This document shows, piece after piece, positions 25,141 to 33,046 of a stretch of DNA of 64,000 bases (position 1 is the stretch's first letter; each line of letters begins with the position of its first letter). The stretch covers positions 248,001 to 312,000 of the forward strand of contig NZ_JANARS010000003.1 in the NCBI RefSeq assembly GCF_024199985.1, read 5' to 3'. The notes under the pieces were generated by a model. That model did no database searches. It was not told where the DNA came from and saw only the letters and a list, made by a program, of their open reading frames with translations. The position numbers and the translations under genes were made by a program. The stretch is from Nocardioides pinisoli. GTDB lineage: Bacteria; Actinomycetota; Actinomycetes; Propionibacteriales; Nocardioidaceae.

Positions 25141-26641
25141 GGGCGAAGAAGGTGGGCGCCCGCCAGGAGTACATCGACTCCCGGACGACCGGGCGGCCGG
25201 TGCGCGGGGCGTGGATGATCTGCCCGTCGCCGACGTATAGCGCGACGTGGTAGATCGAGCTCGGGCTGCTCGAGGAGCCCCAGAAGACCAGGTCGCCGGG
25301 CGCCAGCTGGCTCGGGCTGATCGTCGTCGACTGGATGTACTGCGCGACGGAGTAGTGCGGCAGCGACGTCCCGCCCGCGGCCCACGCGCCCGACGTGAGG
25401 CCGGAGCAGTCCCAGGCGTCGGGGCCCGCGGCGCCCCACTTGTACGGGTCGCCGAGCTGCGCGGTGGCGAACGCGATCGCGGTCGCGGCACCCGTCGACG
25501 CCGGCGGAGTCGGCGGGGGCGGCGGGGGCGGGGTCTCGGTCGGAGTCTCGGTCGGGGTCTCGGTCGGGGCCTCGGTCGGGGCCTCGGTCGGGGCCTCGGT
25601 CGGGGCCTCGGTCGGGGTCTCGGTCGGGGTCTCGGTCGGGGCCTCGGTCGGGGTGGGCGCCGGGGTCGGGGTCTCCGTCGGCGTGGGGGTCGGGGTGGGG
25701 GCCGGCGTGGGGGTCGGGGCGGGGGTGGGCGCGGGCTGCTGCTCCTGCTCCTGCTCGGCCTGCTCCTGGGCTGCCGCCTCCGCTGCCGCCTGGGCCTGCG
25801 CTGCCGCCTCGGCCTGCGCCGCTGCCTCGGCCTCCGCCTGGGCGGCGGCCGCGGCCGCCTGGCGCGCTGCCTCCTCGAGCGCTGACTGGCGCTTCTCGGC
25901 CAACCGCACGCTGATCCCCTCGAGCTCGGCGAGCTCAGCGATCAGGTCGGCCTTGGTGGCGGCGACCGACTGCGCCTCGGCGCCGGCGGCGGCCTCCGCG
26001 GCGGCTGCGGCGTCACGTGCCTCCTCGGCCTCGGCCTCGGCGGTGGCGGCCCGCTCCGAGGCGGCGGTGGCGGTCGAGGCGGTGACGTCGGCGACGGCCG
26101 ACGAGGCGAGGAAGGCGTCGTACTGGTGGTCGAGGGCGTCCGAGGTGTTGCCCATCGTCACCGTGCGGTCGACGAGCGACTCGATGCCGTCGGCCTCGAC
26201 GACCGCCGAGAGTCCTTGCACCTGGGTGGCGTCCTCGTAGGACTGCACGACCGTGGCGGCGTAGAGCTCGCGCTGGGTCTCGACGTCCTCGCGCGCGGCG
26301 TCCGCGGCCTCTTCGGCCTCCTCCGCGTCGGCGCGTGCCTGCTCGGCGCGCCAGCGGGCGCCGTTCCACGCCTCGGCTGCCTGCGCGGCGCGGTCGCCGG
26401 CGGACTCGAGCGCGAGGTCGGCGCGGATCAGGTCGGCCTGGACGGCCGCGACGTCACGACCCTTCGCCGCGGCCCGGTCCGCGGCCGCGGCGACGTCCGC
26501 CTTGCTAGGGACCGGGTCGTCGTCGGCGTGGGCCGCGTGCCCGCCGCCCGCGGCCAGCGCGGCGACGAGGACGACCGCGCCGGCCCAGCGCGACGTCGTA
26601 CGACGCTGCGGCTCGTGGTCGTGCGGTGCTGCGACGGGCAC
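25133..26641 (-). CDS. Secreted NlpC/P60 peptidoglycan endopeptidase (RipA-like)
   Basis: About 502 residues. In order: a signal peptide ([21 protein letters not shown]); a long Ala/Glu/Gln coiled coil to about residue 300, as in RipA-type hydrolases; a Pro/Thr spacer of [12 protein letters not shown] repeats; and a C-terminal NlpC/P60 domain. The catalytic Cys is in [11 protein letters not shown], the His in [13 protein letters not shown], with a third polar residue in [10 protein letters not shown]. It should cut the gamma-D-Glu-mDAP (LL-DAP) bond during cell separation. GTG 26641, with GGGAG upstream, is preferred; the frame continues to a TTG at 26695. Confidence 0.87.
   Translation of the reverse strand: MPVAAPHDHEPQRRTTSRWAGAVVLVAALAAGGGHAAHADDDPVPSKADVAAAADRAAAKGRDVAAVQADLIRADLALESAGDRAAQAAEAWNGARWRAEQARADAEEAEEAADAAREDVETQRELYAATVVQSYEDATQVQGLSAVVEADGIESLVDRTVTMGNTSDALDHQYDAFLASSAVADVTASTATAASERAATAEAEAEEARDAAAAAEAAAGAEAQSVAATKADLIAELAELEGISVRLAEKRQSALEEAARQAAAAAAQAEAEAAAQAEAAAQAQAAAEAAAQEQAEQEQEQQPAPTPAPTPTPAPTPTPTPTETPTPAPTPTEAPTETPTETPTEAPTEAPTEAPTEAPTETPTETPTETPPPPPPPTPPASTGAATAIAFATAQLGDPYKWGAAGPDAWDCSGLTSGAWAAGGTSLPHYSVAQYIQSTTISPSQLAPGDLVFWGSSSSPSSIYHVALYVGDGQIIHAPRTGRPVVRESMYSWRAPTFFARP
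25531..25652. repeat. 12-bp minisatellite encoding the Pro/Thr/Glu spacer
   Basis: About ten units of GGTCTCGGTCGG / GGCCTCGGTCGG (plus-strand reading) run through the middle of the NlpC/P60 gene. Each unit encodes four residues of the spacer (TPTE or APTE). Unit number could change by slippage without breaking the frame. Confidence 0.85.
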
Positions 26642-26774
26642 GGGGCTCCCAGTGGGTGGTCTCGGGCTCGCGCGACTTCCCCTTCGCACGAGCAACTCGC
26701 GCCACGCTAGTGAACTTTCGTCACAACGGGAACAGTTTCCTCAACTTTTTCACCATCCGCCGGCGTGTCGGCTT

Positions 26775-26798
26775 GCGAACTACATCAATGTAGTTTGC
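26775..26798. promoter_or_regulatory. Operator-like palindrome GCGAACTACAT-CA-ATGTAGTTTGC
   Basis: Arms 26775-26785 and 26788-26798 pair over eleven positions, with only one G/T mismatch, around a 2-base centre. It is far more AT-rich than its surroundings and has the size of a dimeric winged-helix or TetR-type operator. It could serve the NlpC/P60 gene to the left or the AbiEi-like wHTH gene to the right; AbiEi proteins are known to autoregulate through inverted repeats. Confidence 0.5.
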
Positions 26799-26810
26799 GC
26801 GATCTCCCGT

Positions 26811-26890
26811 GGGGCGGTCACCGGATATCCGGGGACCGCCCCACTTCACGGCCGAGATCTGGGCCGACAAGAAGGAGTCCCGGGCGCAAA
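26811..26890. repeat. Composite double-hairpin repeat, copy A (reverse orientation)
   Basis: The near-perfect 32-base palindrome centred on CCGGATATCCGG (26811-26842, one mismatch pair) is followed by CACTTCACGGCCGAGATCTG and CCCGGGCGCAAAGTG. The reverse complement of the whole aligns along its length with copy D at 63343-63424. Its orientation is opposite to copy B, so the two flank the AbiEi-like gene as inverted repeats. Confidence 0.8.
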
Positions 26891-26964
26891 GTGGCCCTGG
26901 CGAGGTTCTCCACAGGCAGCAACGAGACGGACTATCCGTGCGTCATGGCGGGCAAGCCGTACGC

Positions 26965-27936
26965 ATGATGCGACCACCGCGAACCCCTGAACACCCGCGC
27001 GACCTCACGGGCACCGTGCGCACCCGCGGCGAGCTGCTCGCGAGCGGGATGAGCGACAACCAGATCGACCGCCTGGTCCGAAGGAAGGTGCTGCACCGGA
27101 TTCGGTACGGCGTCTACACCACCGGAGAGCTCTGGGACGCCTGCAGCGTCGAGGACCGTCACCGGCTCTTGTGTCGGGCGGTGCTGGCCAGGGCCCACGA
27201 GTCGACTGTGCTGACGCACGTGTCGTCGGTCATCGAGCGGGGCATCCCGGTGTGGGGCTTCCCGTTCGACGTCGTCCACACCACACGTGCGGATCCTGAG
27301 CGAGCCGGTCGTCGCCAGGCTGACTGGGTCCCCCACCGCGGTGTGCTCGACGAGGCCGAGACCGAGGAGATCAACGGCGTACGCATCACGACCCCGGCGC
27401 GATCCGCCTTCGAGGTGATGACCATCGCCGGCGTCGAAGCCGGGCTCGTCGTGGTCAACCGGATGCTGCACGCCGGCGTGCTCTCGATGGCGGACTTCGC
27501 CAAGCAGGTCGAGACGCACGACCGCTGGCCTGGCAGCCTCACGGCGCACGTCGTGGAGTGCCTCGCCGACGACCGGCTCGAGTCGGTGGGCGAGGATCGA
27601 TTCAGCTATCTCGCCTTCCGACAGGCGCTCCCCAAGCCGGTGCCGCAGCTGAAGGTCCACGACGAGGACGGCGCACTGGTCGCCCGGCTCGACTTCGCCT
27701 GGCCGGACCACAAGGTGTTCGCGGAGTTCGACGGGCGCTCGAAGTACCTGAGGCACCGGCGCGAGGGCGAGTCGCTCGAGGAGTTCCTCATGCGTGAGAA
27801 GAAGCGGGAGGAGCTCGTGTGCCTGCTCACGGGCTGGACCTGCATCCGCATCACCTGGGCCGACCTCGCCCACCCGGAACGGCTCGCCACCCGGATCCGC
27901 GCGGTCATGAACTCGCGCGGGAGCAAGTCAGCCTGA
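26965..27936 (+). CDS. AbiEi-type wHTH protein with C-terminal PD-(D/E)XK-like domain (orphan)
   Basis: 323 residues. The N-terminal ~60 residues (GTVRTRGELLASGMSDNQID, then VLHRIRYGVYTTG) match the winged-helix AbiEi_4 antitoxin domain; a middle region contains GVRITTPARSAFEVMTIAGV. The C-terminal part has the DUF559/Vsr-like nuclease pattern: E in ESVGEDRFSY, D in ARLDFAWPDH, E-x-D in FAEFDGRSKY, then a Lys/Arg-rich helix and LLTGWTCIRITWADL. No AbiEii nucleotidyltransferase toxin is adjacent, so this is not a standard AbiE pair. Two adjacent ATGs (26965, 26968) are possible starts. The gene is bounded by inverted copies A and B of the composite repeat. Confidence 0.75.
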   Translation: MMRPPRTPEHPRDLTGTVRTRGELLASGMSDNQIDRLVRRKVLHRIRYGVYTTGELWDACSVEDRHRLLCRAVLARAHESTVLTHVSSVIERGIPVWGFPFDVVHTTRADPERAGRRQADWVPHRGVLDEAETEEINGVRITTPARSAFEVMTIAGVEAGLVVVNRMLHAGVLSMADFAKQVETHDRWPGSLTAHVVECLADDRLESVGEDRFSYLAFRQALPKPVPQLKVHDEDGALVARLDFAWPDHKVFAEFDGRSKYLRHRREGESLEEFLMREKKREELVCLLTGWTCIRITWADLAHPERLATRIRAVMNSRGSKSA

Positions 27937-27944
27937 CTCGACTG

Positions 27945-28021
27945 TGCACCCGAGACTCACGCTTCGCTGTCGAGATCGCGGGTGCAAAGAGGGGTGGTCG
28001 CCGGATATCCGGGGACCGCGC
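27945..28021. repeat. Composite double-hairpin repeat, copy B (forward orientation)
   Basis: Hairpin 1 has arms TGCACCCG (27945-27952) and CGGGTGCA (27978-27985). The degraded palindrome around CCGGATATCCGG follows (27992-28021, several mismatches). It starts nine bases after the stop of the AbiEi-like gene and could act as its terminator. Confidence 0.75.
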
Positions 28022-28062
28022 GGGGGCCCGAGGACAGCGCCCGGGTGAGGCGCGTACGCCGC

Positions 28063-29109
28063 TCACTCGGCGTCGACGGGGACCTGGCTGGTGGTGGAGG
28101 TCGGGTGGCTCGCCAGTCCCCCGCGATCGAACTTCTGCCCGCTGGCCAACCCGCCGAGCCAGAAGGCGAAGAGGGCGATGACGACGCCGGCGAGGTCGTC
28201 GGCGATGTAGTGCCAGCCGAAGTAGAGGGTCGCCACGACGGTGATGGCGAAGTTGGCCCAGAAGACGATGCGGAGGACCTTGTTGCGCAGCGTGTACTGC
28301 ACCATCAGCGCGACGAGCAGGGTGATCGCGACGTGGAGCGAGGCGAAGCCCGCCACGGACTGCACGGCTCCCTCGGCGCCGTCGCGGATGACGCCCTTGC
28401 GTCCGTAGAAAAGCGACTCCATCAGCGCGCTCGACCCGGTCTCGGGGAGGTCGGCGTAGAGGTAGCTGTACTGGAAGCCGGGGCCGAGGGTGGGCAGCGC
28501 GTAGTAGGACGCGGTGCCGATCGACCAGGCCAGGCACTGCGAGGTGGCGAACCAGTAGCCGAAGGTGATGTTGCGCGACCACACCAGCCAGGCGGCGAGC
28601 GCCAGAGGCACCAGCGGCAGGAACCACAGGTAGATCGTCGACAGGATGTGCGCGGAGAAGCCGGTGCCGAAGATCGTGTGCAGGATCGTGGCCGGCTCGT
28701 GGCCGAACATCAGCGCCCGGTCGATCAGGTGCAGCTCACGGTCGTACTTGTCCTCGCCCATGATGAAGGGGAGGAACGACTTGAGGTTCCGGTAGCAGAC
28801 GTAGGTGATGTAGAAGGACACGAGCCCGAGCACCACGAGGATGACGCGCTCGCGGTCCCAGTGCTCGCGGATCCGCGCGCGTGCGATGTCGGGCATCAGG
28901 GCCGGCTTCATCCGCGAGCCCCACAGCGTGCGCGGCAGCAGGTCGAGCAGGAAGGCCCCCAGCACCAGCAGCGGCAGCCTCAGCCACGACGGGCCGAGGA
29001 ACCCCTCCGGGTCCACCAGCGGCCGGTCGAGCATGAGCGCAGCCGTGACAGCCAGCGCGCCCATGGTGGCGGCGACTCCCACGAGCAGGGCATAGGCCGG
29101 TCTGTACAC
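28063..29109 (-). CDS. PAP2-superfamily integral membrane protein (inositol-phosphoceramide-synthase-like)
   Basis: 348 residues with about eight hydrophobic segments. The split phosphatase signature is present: GFASLHVAITLLVALM (SxxH-like, here ASLH) and YFGWHYIADDLAG (GWHYxxD), with the charged cytosolic loop GEDKYDRELHLIDRAL between earlier spans. The family dephosphorylates or transfers phospho-headgroups of lipids at the outer membrane face; many actinobacterial members are near AUR1/Ipt1. The actual substrate is unknown. The GTG start at 29107-29109 follows TAGACT with seven bases between. Confidence 0.82.
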   Translation of the reverse strand: MYRPAYALLVGVAATMGALAVTAALMLDRPLVDPEGFLGPSWLRLPLLVLGAFLLDLLPRTLWGSRMKPALMPDIARARIREHWDRERVILVVLGLVSFYITYVCYRNLKSFLPFIMGEDKYDRELHLIDRALMFGHEPATILHTIFGTGFSAHILSTIYLWFLPLVPLALAAWLVWSRNITFGYWFATSQCLAWSIGTASYYALPTLGPGFQYSYLYADLPETGSSALMESLFYGRKGVIRDGAEGAVQSVAGFASLHVAITLLVALMVQYTLRNKVLRIVFWANFAITVVATLYFGWHYIADDLAGVVIALFAFWLGGLASGQKFDRGGLASHPTSTTSQVPVDAE

Positions 29110-29116
29110 GCTCGTC

Positions 29117-29122
29117 AGTCTA
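29117..29122 (-). promoter_or_regulatory. -10 hexamer TAGACT, leaderless start (GTG) of the PAP2 gene
   Basis: Minus-strand TAGACT, then GACGAGC, then GTG at 29109. It lies in the 21-base gap behind thiQ, so the PAP2 gene can be expressed independently of the riboswitch-controlled operon. Confidence 0.45.
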
Positions 29123-29130
29123 GGGACGGG

Positions 29131-30132
29131 TCAAGGTGCGGCCGTGATCGGCGGCACCGCGAGACGTGTCACGTCGACACGCAGCGACACCTCGTCGCCG
29201 AGGGCCACGCGGGCGCCGAGCGGGGCGACCGCGTCCACGGTGCCGACGCCCTCGACGCCGACGACCAGCCGCACGACGTCGGGGGTCACCCGGGCGGACT
29301 CGACGACCGCGCGCAGCGGCCCGGCGTCGTCGACGACAAGGGCCGAGCGGCGCAGGGCGACGGCGTGTGCCGGTGGCAGGGCGGCCGCATCGAGCACCCG
29401 CCGCGCCGCCTCGTCGCGCAGCACGCGGGCGTAGCCGAGGAAGAGCGCGGTGTCCTCGTCGACCGGCTCGCGCCACACCTCGTCGATCGCGCCCTGCTGC
29501 ACGACGCGACCCGCGCGCATCACGGCGAGCCCGTCGGCGAGCGCGAAGGCCTCCTCGTGGTCGTGCGTGACCAGCAGCGCGGTGGTGCCGGCGGCGTGGA
29601 GGATCTCGCGCAGCTCTCCGGCCAGCCGCTCGCGCAGCGAGGCGTCGAGCGCCGACAGCGGCTCGTCGAGCAGGATCAGCCGCGGTTCGACAGCCAGGGC
29701 GCGCGCGAGGGCGACCCGCTGCCGCTCGCCGCCGGACAGCGTGCCGGGCAGCCGGTCGTCGTAGCCGGCGAGGCCGACGAGGTCGAGCAGCTCGCGCACC
29801 CGCTCGGCGACCCGCGCCGAGGGCGTACGACGCAGCCGCAGGGCGTAGGCGACGTTGCGGGCGACCGTGAGGTGGGCGAAGAGCTGGCCGTCCTGGAACA
29901 TCAGCGCGAAGCCGCGCCGGTGGGTGGCCACGCCGGAGAGGTCGGCACCGTCCCAGGAGATCGAGCCGGACGTGATCGGCTCGAGGCCGGCGATCGCCCG
30001 CAGCAGGGTGGACTTGCCGCAGCCCGAAGGCCCCAGCACGGCGAGCACCTGCCCCGGGGCGAGGTCGAGGGACACGTGGTCGACGGCCGCGTTGTCGCCG
30101 TAGCGCACGGTCACGTCGTCGATCTGCAGCAT
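29131..30132 (-). CDS. thiQ: Thiamine ABC transporter, ATP-binding protein
   Basis: 333 residues. Walker A is GPSGCGKST, the Q-loop FALMFQDGQLFAHLTVARN, the signature LSGGERQRVALARAL, Walker B LILLDEPLSALD and the switch His LLVTHDHEEAFALADG. About 100 residues follow the ABC domain (a TOBE-like beta region with RVTPDVVRLVVGVEGVGTV), longer than E. coli ThiQ. The ATG at 30130-30132 lies two bases after the permease stop. It is assigned to thiamine from its operon with the TPP riboswitch and the ThiB-like receptor. Confidence 0.88.
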   Translation of the reverse strand: MLQIDDVTVRYGDNAAVDHVSLDLAPGQVLAVLGPSGCGKSTLLRAIAGLEPITSGSISWDGADLSGVATHRRGFALMFQDGQLFAHLTVARNVAYALRLRRTPSARVAERVRELLDLVGLAGYDDRLPGTLSGGERQRVALARALAVEPRLILLDEPLSALDASLRERLAGELREILHAAGTTALLVTHDHEEAFALADGLAVMRAGRVVQQGAIDEVWREPVDEDTALFLGYARVLRDEAARRVLDAAALPPAHAVALRRSALVVDDAGPLRAVVESARVTPDVVRLVVGVEGVGTVDAVAPLGARVALGDEVSLRVDVTRLAVPPITAAP

Positions 30133-30134
30133 GG

Positions 30135-31823
30135 TCAGAAAGCTCCCACACCCGGCACGCGCAGCCGCTCGACGGCCAGGACGACCACGGCGGTGGCGAG
30201 CGCCAGCACGACCGAGGCGGCGAGCGCCATGCCGTAGTTCATCTCCCCGGGGTGCCCGATCAGCCGGAAGATGACGACGGGCAGCGTCGGGTCGGTGTCG
30301 CGGGCCAGGAAGGACGTCGCCCCGAACTCGCCCAGCGAGGCGGCGAACGCGAACCCGCCCGCCGCGAGCAGCGGCTTCCACACCACCGGCAGGTCGACGG
30401 TGAGCAGCGTGCGCCACGGCGAGGCGCCGAGGGAGGCAGCGGCCTGGCGCTGCCGGTCGTCGATGCCGCCGAGCATCGGGGCGAGGGTGCGCACGACGAG
30501 CGGCAGGGCGACGAGCGCCTGCGCCATCGGCACGAGCAGCGGGGAGTCGCGCAGGTCGAGCGGCGGCTGGTCGAGGGTGATCAGGAAGCCGAAGCCGAGG
30601 GTCACGGCGCTCACGCCCAGGGGCAGCATGAAGAAGCCGTCGAGGGTCGAGCGGACCCGGCGCTCGGCGACCGAGTGCGAGCGCCGCGTCACGATCAGCG
30701 ACACGGAGACCCCCACCAGCAGCGCCATCCACGTCGCGTCGACGGCGGTGCGCAGGCTGGTCACCAGGGCGGTGGTGACCGGCACGAGCAGCGCCTGGTC
30801 GTCGCCGGCCGTGGTGAGCGCGCGGTAGTTGTCCAGGCCCCACCCGTCCCCGACGCTCAACGAGCCGAGCACCAGCGTGAGGATGGGCAGTGCCATGGCG
30901 GCCAGCACCAGCAGCGTCGCGACGACGACGGGCGCGTCGGAGCGGCGTACGGCCCGCACGGGCGACACGGCCCGCTGGGTCGTCGGGTCGGGCGTCGCCC
31001 GCAGCCGCGCGGCGAGGGCGAGCAGGGCGACGACGACCACGATCTGCAGCACCGACAGCGCGGCCGCCGCCTGGAGGTCGAAGACGGTGGTGGTGAGCAG
31101 GTAGATCTCGGTCTCGACCGTGGCGTAGCGGACCCCGCCGAGGGTCAGCACGATGCCGAACGCGGTCGCGCAGAAGAGGAAGACGATGCTCGCGGCCCCG
31201 ACGATCGCGGGCCGCAGCGCCGGCAGGGTGACCGTGCGCAGCACCTGCCACGGAGTCGCGCCCAGGGCGGCCGCCGCCTGCCCCGGCCGCGGGTCGAGCG
31301 ACTCCCACGCGACACCGACGGTGCGCACCACGACGGCGACGTTGAAGAACACCAGGCCGCACACGATGGCGACCGGCGTGCCGTCGAGGCGGAGGACGCC
31401 GAGCGGGCCGCCCTCCCCCAGCAGCTGGCGGAACGCGACCCCGACGACGACGGTCGGCAGCACGAAGGGCACCAGGAGCGCCGCCCGCACCGCGGACCGG
31501 CCGGGCAGCGCGAGCCGGTGCAGGGCGTACGCCGCCGGCAGGCCGAGGGCGACCGCCAGCAGCGTCGCGACGCCGGAGGTCCACACGGTGAACCAGGCGA
31601 CCCGGCGCACCCGCGGCCGGGCGAGGACGTCGAGCACCGCCCCCGGCGAGAAGCGTCCGTCGACGACGAACCCCTCGGCCAGCATGCCGCTCACCGGCAG
31701 CACGAACAGGACGCCGAGCACCAGGACGGGGCCTGCGGCGAGGAGGAGCAGGGCCAGGATCCGCTTGACCTGTGGTCCCGCGACGGGCGCTGCCCGCCCT
31801 CCTCGACCGACGACGGTCGTCAT
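30135..31823 (-). CDS. thiP: Thiamine ABC transporter, fused two-domain permease
   Basis: 562 residues containing two BPD permease halves, each with about six membrane segments and an EAA-type loop (AAAALGATPWQVLRTVTLPA in the first half, QAAASLGASPWRTLLTVDLP in the second), the ThiP/FbpB architecture. It forms the full membrane channel alone. ATG at 31821-31823 was chosen because it overlaps the receptor stop as ATGA. Ferric-iron transporters share this layout; the upstream TPP riboswitch decides for thiamine or a related compound. Confidence 0.9.
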   Translation of the reverse strand: MTTVVGRGGRAAPVAGPQVKRILALLLLAAGPVLVLGVLFVLPVSGMLAEGFVVDGRFSPGAVLDVLARPRVRRVAWFTVWTSGVATLLAVALGLPAAYALHRLALPGRSAVRAALLVPFVLPTVVVGVAFRQLLGEGGPLGVLRLDGTPVAIVCGLVFFNVAVVVRTVGVAWESLDPRPGQAAAALGATPWQVLRTVTLPALRPAIVGAASIVFLFCATAFGIVLTLGGVRYATVETEIYLLTTTVFDLQAAAALSVLQIVVVVALLALAARLRATPDPTTQRAVSPVRAVRRSDAPVVVATLLVLAAMALPILTLVLGSLSVGDGWGLDNYRALTTAGDDQALLVPVTTALVTSLRTAVDATWMALLVGVSVSLIVTRRSHSVAERRVRSTLDGFFMLPLGVSAVTLGFGFLITLDQPPLDLRDSPLLVPMAQALVALPLVVRTLAPMLGGIDDRQRQAAASLGASPWRTLLTVDLPVVWKPLLAAGGFAFAASLGEFGATSFLARDTDPTLPVVIFRLIGHPGEMNYGMALAASVVLALATAVVVLAVERLRVPGVGAF

Positions 31824-32914
31824 CGCGAGATGACGTCGGTCCACTCGGTCAGCCACTGCTCGCGGTTGGCGACGATGTCGGCGGGGTCGACCTCGTAGGG
31901 GTCGCTGGGCTGCGGGGCGAACTCGGCCCAGTCGTCGGGGACCGACGCGCCGGGCATCACGGGGAAGACGTACATCGACTCCGGCAGCGCGCTCTGCACC
32001 TCGTCGGTCAGCATCCAGTCGACCAGTGCCTCGGCGCCCGCGGGGTTGTCGGCGCCCTCGAGCACGCCGGCGTACTCGACCTGCCGGAAGCAGGTGTCGA
32101 GCAGGGCCGCGGTCGTGGTGCGCCCGCCGCTGACGGTGAAGGCCGGCGAGGAGTCGTAGGACACGACGATCGGCCGGGTGCCGTTGTCCGACCCGGCGGT
32201 GAAGTCGCCGTAGTAGGCGTCCTCCCAGCCGTCGACGACCTTGGTCCCGTTGTCGAGCAGGTCGGTCCAGTAGTCCTGCCAGTCGTCGCCGAAGGCCGCG
32301 ACGGTGGCGAGGAAGAAGGCCATGCCGGGGCTGCTGGTCGACGCGCCCGGCGTCACGAAGAGGTCGCGGTACTGCTCGTCGGCGAGGTCCTCGAGGGTGG
32401 TCGGCGGCTCGAGGCCCTCGGCCTCGAACCAGGCGGTGTCGACGTTGACGCAGACGTTGGCCGAGTCGATCGGCACGAGCCGGTCGCCACCCTCGGGCAG
32501 GGCGTACTCCTCGGGCGGGGTCGCCGTCGTGGACACCTCGGCGAAGGCGCCCTCGCCGAGCGGCCGCGACGCGAAGGTGTTGTCGATGCCGAACGCGGCG
32601 TCGGCGATCGGGTTGTCGGCGGTGAGGCTGAGCTTGGTGGCCAGGGTGCCGGCGTCGCCGGCGGCGCGCACCTCGAGCTGGTAGCCGGTCTCGTCCTCGA
32701 ACGAGCGCACCAGCCTCTTCGGCAGGTGGAACGACTCGTGGGTGGCGAGGACGACGGTGCCGCCGGCCTGCGGGGACCCGGTCGACGAGGCGGGCGACTC
32801 GGTGGCCCGCGGCTCCTCGCCGCCTCCGACGAGGCTGCAGCTGCTCAGCAGCAGGGCGGACACGACGGCCGGGACCGATGCCGTGAGGGCAGCGCGGACG
32901 CGTGTGTGCAACAT
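31820..32914 (-). CDS. thiB: Thiamine ABC transporter, substrate-binding lipoprotein
   Basis: 364 residues. MLHTRVRAALTASVPAVVSA and LLLSSC form a lipoprotein signal with lipidated Cys at about 26, then a Ser/Thr/Pro linker. The mature domain has TVVLATHESFHLPKRLVRSF, the DAAFGIDNTFASRPL ligand segment and VVSYDSSPAFTV, all typical of ThiB. It binds thiamine or its phosphates outside the membrane. Its ATG is seven bases downstream of a complete TPP riboswitch, whose CTCCC/GGGAG end covers the ribosome-binding region. Confidence 0.92.
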   Translation of the reverse strand: MLHTRVRAALTASVPAVVSALLLSSCSLVGGGEEPRATESPASSTGSPQAGGTVVLATHESFHLPKRLVRSFEDETGYQLEVRAAGDAGTLATKLSLTADNPIADAAFGIDNTFASRPLGEGAFAEVSTTATPPEEYALPEGGDRLVPIDSANVCVNVDTAWFEAEGLEPPTTLEDLADEQYRDLFVTPGASTSSPGMAFFLATVAAFGDDWQDYWTDLLDNGTKVVDGWEDAYYGDFTAGSDNGTRPIVVSYDSSPAFTVSGGRTTTAALLDTCFRQVEYAGVLEGADNPAGAEALVDWMLTDEVQSALPESMYVFPVMPGASVPDDWAEFAPQPSDPYEVDPADIVANREQWLTEWTDVISR

Positions 32915-32920
32915 GTGTGA

Positions 32921-33006
32921 CTCCCTTGCGCCGGTGCTAACCGGATCAGGTTCGGAGGGTCTGCGGCTGGTCCGCACTCTCAGCACGCCTGCGCGTGCTC
33001 CCCTGT
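32921..33006 (-). promoter_or_regulatory. TPP (THI-box) riboswitch controlling thiBPQ
   Basis: Read on the minus strand the conserved blocks appear in order: ACAGGGGAGC, the bulge CTGAGAGTGCGG, then CAGACCCTCCGAACCTGATC, CGGTTAGCACCGGC and GCAAGGGAG. The terminal GGGAG is both part of the aptamer stem and the ribosome site seven bases before the thiB ATG, so TPP binding should block translation initiation. Confidence 0.93.
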
Positions 33007-33018
33007 CTTCGTGGTCCC

Positions 33019-33024
33019 ACCCTA
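33019..33024 (-). promoter_or_regulatory. -10 hexamer TAGGGT upstream of the TPP riboswitch
   Basis: TAGGGT on the minus strand ends 13 bases before the first aptamer nucleotides, the right place to start the thiBPQ leader. The divergent esterase gene starts at 33047 with its own TACGCT (33034-33039) seven bases before the ATG. Confidence 0.4.
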
Positions 33025-33046
33025 GCCTCCCCCTACGCTGCCTCCC

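Larger units (their letters stand above)
26642..26964. other. Divergent control region between NlpC/P60 and AbiEi-like genes
   Basis: This 323-base gap holds, from left to right: the possible N-terminal extension of the NlpC/P60 frame (to 26695); an unusually AT-rich stretch at 26706-26755, the likely promoter of that gene; the ACTACAT/ATGTAGT palindrome (26775-26798); composite repeat copy A (26811-26890); and about 75 bases of unassigned sequence before the AbiEi-like gene. Confidence 0.6.

Noticed and set aside
26965..27936. Complete AbiE type-IV toxin-antitoxin pair
   Set aside because: No nucleotidyltransferase (AbiEii) gene is adjacent on either side; the neighbours are an NlpC/P60 and a PAP2 gene.
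29131..32914. Ferric-iron (FbpABC) transporter assignment
   Set aside because: The three-gene layout fits, but the upstream TPP riboswitch and the ThiB-like receptor motifs decide for thiamine.
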